Shown here in pieces: positions 58,597 to 64,000 of a stretch of DNA of 64,000 nucleotides (position 1 is its first letter; every line of letters begins with the position of its first letter). The stretch spans positions 124,001 to 188,000 of the forward strand of contig JALLLT010000016.1 in NCBI GenBank assembly GCA_025266875.1. Reading direction: 5' to 3'. A program made the translations under genes and the position numbers. Source of the stretch: Fennellomyces sp. T-0311 (lineage: Eukaryota > Mucoromycota > Mucoromycetes > Mucorales > Lichtheimiaceae). Below the pieces are notes generated by a model. That model searched no databases and had not been told where the DNA came from. It was given only the letters and a program-made list of their open reading frames with translations.

Positions 58597-60662
58597 TTAG
58601 ATCCTGGAGAAAATCTTGCCAGTCATTTTGATCTTGAGTCCGAGAAGAAGCAGGCCACCGAGTCCAAAGCAAGCTCCAACAAACATCTTGTATGAAAAGT
58701 AGGGCTCTGAAGCAACGCTGTTTTCAATTGCACTAGCAATGTTGGGACCAATGATCGAAATGCAGTTCGACAACATCATCACCGATAATGCTGTAGGGAA
58801 CTTTTCGATACCAACAATTGTGGCGGTAATAGGAGACACTGTGGTTGAAATGTTAAATTCAGAATACCCTTAGCGATGTTCTGACTTACTCAAAGCATAA
58901 TAGGATGTACCAAAGAAACCATAAACAATCGCAAAAGCCATAATTGTGTTATAGTCAAATGCGATGGTCCAAATAGCAAAGACAGATACAGCTGCAAGAA
59001 GAGTGGAAATAATATGTGTGTTCAATCTTCCGATGTGGTCCGCAATATATCTATTGTGAAGGCAATTAGTTCGAGCCAGCAACTTATACAATAGAAATGT
59101 TTACATACCCTAAGCCGAATCGTCCAACAAAGTTGGAACCTGCAAGTACGGCCATGAACACAGTTCCATCAGCGCTTGCCAGCCCATTATAAGTTGCATA
59201 GGCTAATAGGAAGCAAATCAATACACGGTTTGAGCAGCATGCTATATACTTACATGGCAAGAAGAAGTATGGAGTAAAGCAACCCAAAGTGGATATGATA
59301 GAGGCAATCATCCACCAAAGGAATGTAGGATCCTTGAGGATGCTAAAATCGAAGATCTCGCGGAGAGTAGGAGGAGATACCGCAGGCTGTGCTTCTCCAT
59401 CATCTACTGCCTTGATCTTTTTATGTCGAGGGTACTTTTCCTTTACCAAAAGGAATGTGATCGCATTCAAACCAAGATAAGCAAAGCCTAGAATTCGATA
59501 TGTCCTATAAAATAAAATTAGCCCATACGTACACAGAGGGTGCTTTGGACAAAGTACAAACATACCATGCAATACCATATCTTGTGTTTAACTCGGTCAT
59601 AAGGAATGGTAACACCACACCTCCAATGCCTGATCCGCAAGTGACACAGCCCTATGAAGGTCTTTTTAAAACCATACTTCAAGAATGCTGTACTTGCTTA
59701 ATAATTACCATTGCAAATCCACGTCGTCGATTGAACCATTGAGCAGGAACCATCAATGCAGTCTGCGTTTTGATTTAATATAGCGCTTGAAATAATTTAT
59801 GTTTCAGAGACCCACCATATACAAGAACGCCGCACCCATGCCGAACAGTACGCCTTGTGTTAGATATAAGTGCCAAATCTAATCCCGACTTAGCCTATGT
59901 TTCGGATCAATATACTTGGGGTCGTACCTGAGTTGTGAAGCTAGCAAGCATCAAGCCCAACACCATGATGAGTAAGCCCAAGATAAGCACCGGACGAACA
60001 CCGTATCGCGCTGCAGCATTTGTAATTTCATGTTATTAACATGAAAATTATGGTACGTCCGTTTGCTTACCAGAGAGGATTTGGTACAAAGGTCCCATAA
60101 GATTAACTAGCAATCCAATAAGTGTACCGGCGAAACTGAGTTGGAATTGAGCATCCGGGATGTCGCTAAACACTTCGCGTTCAAAGTGTTCCTGCAAAAT
60201 GCCTACAGTAGCATTAGTAATAGTACTTTCTGCAGAGAGTCAGAAATCTAATGATGCGTACCCCTAATATAAAAATTGCGTCAGATTTACAGAATTCCGG
60301 ATCAATGCAAAAAAAAAAGTACCATGCTGTCTCAGTTCCGAAGCTGGTGAAATATCCCAAAAAGGCTCCAACGACCACAAGCCATCCGGTTAAGCCACCA
60401 TCTGGGCCAGAATCGTATGCATCATTTTTGTTCCATTTACTTGTTGGATCTAGAAAAGATAGTTGAAATCAATATATCGTGCCCCTTGTGATCGTTTGGT
60501 CCACTTACCATCAGCAATTGGAGATTCTTTCTCAATGATTGTTTCTGCGCCAACAGTGGAAATTGTGGAGGTGTCTTGGTCAACAGAAAGGTGAATGGTT
60601 CCCACGTCGTGGATCGATGATCTGCTTCCACCGTAATCAACTTCAGTTGTCACTGTTGTCAT
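58597..60662 (-). CDS. MCT-like MFS transporter (copy 2)
   Basis: The start is at 60662 (MTTVTTEVDYGGSRSS) and the stop at 58597. Exon order and intron places mirror copy 1: GPDGGLTGWLVVVGAF, then FGTETAWGILQEHFERE, then WHLYLTQGVLFGMGAAFLY, VPAQWFNRRRGFAMG, TCGSGIGGVVLPF, WTYRILGFAYLGLNAI, SPPTLREIFDFSILKD and GIEKFPTALSVMML. The C-terminus KMTGKIFSRI replaces KMTGSLSVKI. Twelve membrane spans in two halves are expected at the plasma membrane. No stops were seen in the conserved exons. The close similarity to copy 1 points to a recent tandem duplication. Confidence 0.88.
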
Positions 60663-62666
60663 TGTGATACAAGAAAAAACTGCTCAAGAATGTTAATACG
60701 TGACTGAGCAATTGGAATAAGACGCCAATACCTTTCGATGAGTTATCCACTATTCGTAATGGATTAGAAAACCCAATCCGCCTTTATATAGAATACTGTA
60801 GAAGACATGATTGGTCCGCACTTCTTGCTTTTTTTGTAACTAGCTGCTTGTCTGTACTTCCAAATGAAAAGGACAAACAGAATTCCAAACCTAGTTATTT
60901 CATGCATTCTCCTTTTTTTACTATTAAAATACATGATCTACGGCTGTTTTGCTGCATTTTTCATCTTGATAATCATCATGTCGTCAATATAAATAATATC
61001 ACAAGCAACTATTCGGTAGGAACGCTCCTGCAATGCGGTAAAACGCCAATCTCGACCGAAATTCTAGTCTAAATTTCGCTCCGAAAGCGGAATTGTTTGG
61101 GCCAGTCACAGGCGTTGGGGTCGTGAATTCAGCAGGAGTTTTAGTTTTAGGTTTCATACCTGGGCAGCTGCTGATCAAATCATCTCTTTTTTCAGACTTG
61201 TATTACACTGGCGCCATGCCTTATCGCGACACTATTCAAAAAGACCATTATTCTGGACCAAATACCACTATACTCTTGTGATTCCTGACACTCTCAATGA
61301 CTCACAACGAAAATACTGGCCCGTTCACCACTATAACAAAAATGGAAGATAAGCAGGAATGAATCTACATTTGGATGGATTTTGGTGGCATCTGCGCTAC
61401 TTCTAAGTCGATAATACATAGTAGAGAGGAAGTTGTCATTAGCAGCAGTCCCATATATAACAGACAATTAAATGATGGACCTTAGATTCTGTACCGATGC
61501 TTTTTTTCTCAATTTCAAACAAAACAATTTCTAGCTAGTGAAAGCAATAGCATTGTAGTACGACACCATCTTTGTTATACCATCCCCAGAGAACGCCAAA
61601 CATGATCCAACGCATGTATCTGAGCCTGTTTTGCATCATTTCCCGTACTAAAACGTTCTTCGTTGAGACCAACCAGTTCGATGATATGTCAAATAACATT
61701 CGTGAGAAGTCGGCACTGTATATTTGTAGAAATGTTTGATTCTACCGAAAATGATAAGTCAACTGACGGTTAGCACTGAAAAAAGGCTTAGATTTTGGGC
61801 CATCTACATACTTCGATGTAAGCGATACCTACTCAGCAGAGACCATCAATAGCCATCCATTAATTAGGGGTATGTTGACTGTTTGTCGATAGGAAGACAC
61901 TACTCGTGTCTCTGCGACAATTTCACACCTTTCGACTAATAGTTTGGATGTACGCGTTTGTTGCATAGGTTTCCCGTGTAAATCGTTCCCGTGCAACTGG
62001 AATTTTTGCAAAAAAAAAAAAAAATTAAGTTTAGCGTAGCCCGAATACTAATTCATGCTAAGCGTTAGGGCCACGTTGTAATAATTAGATCAACCGTTTG
62101 CGTCTCCACGCAGTTTGTGCCACTTATTCACTTTAAGTTTCAAGTCTGCTGCATTTTGTACCACATTACACTGACGCGGGTGCTGAGAATGTCGGCTTCT
62201 ATCGGGTACTATTTGCAATGATTTGTAATCAAACTTGGAGTTGGAATATCAGACGCCTGTCTTTTAAAGATTATGGCGCTCAATCGAATTTTCTAATATA
62301 TCCATAAGTACTTATTTGCTACCAAAGCTTCGAGTTGTATGTTTAAACTTTATTTACCAAACATTAGTCAAGTACAGCGCGCTATTGAGCATGCCCGATA
62401 ACCGGCGTTAACAAAAGGAATATAAAGCAAATAAGGGGTACGTATTAGGATTTCATCAGTTTGAAGCAGCAAAACAGGTGTGAGATTCAATTTTGCATTG
62501 ACCACGTTCTAAAGTTGGATGATGTATAAAATTATATTCAAAAGTAACATAAGGATCGGTGTGAACATGGTAGAACAGTAAACAAGAAAGGAGTAAAATG
62601 GAGAACAGGTAAAAGTAAAAGATGTTGAATGCTAAATTAAATGAATATGAACAGATGCCAGAATCG
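60663..62666. other. Intergenic region between MCT copies 2 and 3
   Basis: About 2.0 kb, mostly AT-rich. It contains the copy 2 promoter and the copy 3 3' flank. A 62-codon plus-strand frame near 61093-61281 lacks an ATG start, and an A-run of 14 occurs at 62010-62023. No gene was recognised. Confidence 0.4.
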
Positions 62667-64000
62667 TTAGATCTTGGAAAGGATACTTTTGGTCATCTTG
62701 AGCTTTAAGAAAAGAAGAATAAGACCACCAAGAAGGAATGTGATGCCGGTAAAAATCTTATAGCTAAAGTATGGTTCAGAATCGACGCGAGTCTCAACAG
62801 CACTTGCAATAGTCGGCCCAAATACTGGGATCATGTTGGTTAGCAACAGCACAGAAAGACCTGTGGGGAACAAGTCAATTCCAACGATAGTTGCGGTGAT
62901 AGGTGACACTAAAAGATTAGCCGATTACTTTAGTTTGAAAAAACTTGGGTAGCAACTAAAAAATGGTGTAACTTACTTAGTGCAAAATATGAACTGCATA
63001 CCAAACCAAATACGACTGCAAACGCCATCAAAGTACCGTAGTTGTATGCAAATACCCAAATCAGAAATGCGCTTAAACTACTAATGAAATGAGCGATAAT
63101 CAATGTATTCATGCGACCAATTTTGTCGCTGATAAGTCTGATGATAAGAAAATATGTAAGTGACTAACCACTTGTCAGTAATGGTGCGCTGACGTACCCC
63201 ATGGTGATGCGACCGACACAAGTGCATGCAGCCATAACCGCAGTGATACTTGTCGCGTCAGAATTCGACAATTCCAAATGCTGGGTTGCGTAAGCTGAAG
63301 TGCGAGAGTAATCATAAGAAACCCTGAGCAGAAACCGCTGATCCGATACTCACATTGCAAGAAAAAGAACGGAACAAAGTATCCCATCACGGAGATCATG
63401 GTGCTGATAACCCAGATAAGATAATTGGTATCCTTGAGAATTCCGAAGTCGAAAATCTCACCAAGACTTGGTTGGGATGTGTGGGGTTCTTGCTCACCAT
63501 CCTCTACGACTTTGACCTTTTTGTTGCGTGGGTATTTCTCTTTGACCAACGAGCAAGTGATCACATTGCCTGCAAGACACACAAAGCCTAGAATACGGTA
63601 TGTCCTATGGTTCACAATGTTATAATGAAAGTGTAATCTTCCAAAGCATCACAACATACCACCCAGCACCCAGTTTGCTATTAATTTCAGTCGAAAGGAA
63701 GGGTAGCACAACCCCACCGACACCTGCGCCGCTGGAGACTAAACTTAAGCCAAAACCACGCCGCTTATTGAACCATTGTGCTGGCACAGACATTGCGGCC
63801 TATATAACTTGTAAGATTGCTGCTCTCAAGTATAACTATATATATACTTACCACATACAGGAGTGAGGCGCCAGCGCCAAATAACACACCTTGTGTAAGG
63901 TACAAGTGCCAAATCTATATTTGTTGAGTTTGCTTATCCGCGGTATATGTGGATAAATAACTTACCTGTGTAGTAAAGCCAGCCAATTCTAGACCAAGTA
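62667..64000 (-). CDS. MCT-like MFS transporter (copy 3), 5' end beyond the window
   Basis: The C-terminal two thirds of a third paralogue are present; the start lies beyond 64000. Visible exons include WHLYLTQGVLFGAGASLLY, VPAQWFNKRRGFGL, WTYRILGFVCLAGNVITC, KYPRNKKVKVVEDGEQEP, SQPSLGEIFDFGILKD, SDKIGRMNTLIIAH and GIDLFPTGLSVLLLTN, with the tail KMTKSILSKI. It is more diverged from copies 1 and 2 than they are from each other. The N-terminal half cannot be judged. Confidence 0.85.

Noticed and set aside
61093..61281. 62-codon plus-strand frame starting at TTG
   Set aside because: No ATG start, no domain and no splice partners; treated as chance.
1..64000. CRISPR array, prophage or bacterial operon
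   Set aside because: No regularly spaced direct repeats, and spliceosomal introns throughout show eukaryotic nuclear DNA.

Overview
The window is nuclear DNA from a filamentous fungus, most likely an early-diverging one of the Mucoromycota (Mucorales-like). The reasons are many short introns (about 41-91 nt, GT..AG), CT- and T-rich leaders before start codons, a full set of eukaryotic housekeeping genes, and P450s and monocarboxylate-porter-like transporters resembling the expanded Mucorales families. The genus cannot be fixed from the sequence. Gene models were built by joining open frames at splice sites whose phases agree. Where exons are listed, the total length was checked to be divisible by three.

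0.9-7.2 kb: a mitochondrial RbfA-like ribosome factor (+), a secreted aspartyl protease (-), a small Kre9/Knh1-like secreted protein (-), the U2 snRNP subunit SF3B6/p14 (-) and the nuclear exosome nuclease Rrp6 (+). 7.2-11.0 kb is a 3.7 kb stretch without a recognisable gene, in front of a FAR1-domain DNA-binding protein (11.0-13.0 kb, +). A TARG1-like macrodomain protein (13.3-13.9 kb, +) and TIM50 (14.2-15.9 kb, -) follow. 16.1-17.9 kb holds broken minus-strand coding frames.

18.0-30.5 kb: a tail-anchored coiled-coil protein (-), an intact nine-exon P450 (-), an AT-rich 4.3 kb gap with transposon-like debris, a hexose transporter behind a GC-box-rich promoter (+), then a divergent pair sharing a 179 bp promoter: ribosomal protein uS10/RPS20 (-) and mevalonate kinase ERG12 (+).

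30.6-46.0 kb: the TFIIIC subunit TFC4 (-), a small unknown coiled-coil protein (+), a 13-exon RalGAP beta-subunit homologue (+), a Dia2/Pof3-type TPR/F-box/LRR protein (+) with a GC-AG intron, two small unknown minus-strand frames, and a mitochondrial nucleoside diphosphate kinase (+).

46.1-64.0 kb: a co-oriented paralogue array on the minus strand. It has three tandem P450 copies, the most upstream of which (51.8-53.9 kb) is a pseudogene with several stops, followed by three tandem MCT-like MFS transporters. The third transporter runs off the right edge. Successive duplication is the simplest explanation. The pairing of oxidases and carboxylate-type transporters suggests, but does not show, a shared role in handling small organic acids or lipophilic compounds.

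No rRNA, tRNA, CRISPR array or clearly intact transposon was found. The best candidates for a second look are the macrodomain with altered catalytic-site surroundings, the FAR1 factor with its very long upstream region, the RalGAP beta homologue in a fungus, and the P450/MCT array.
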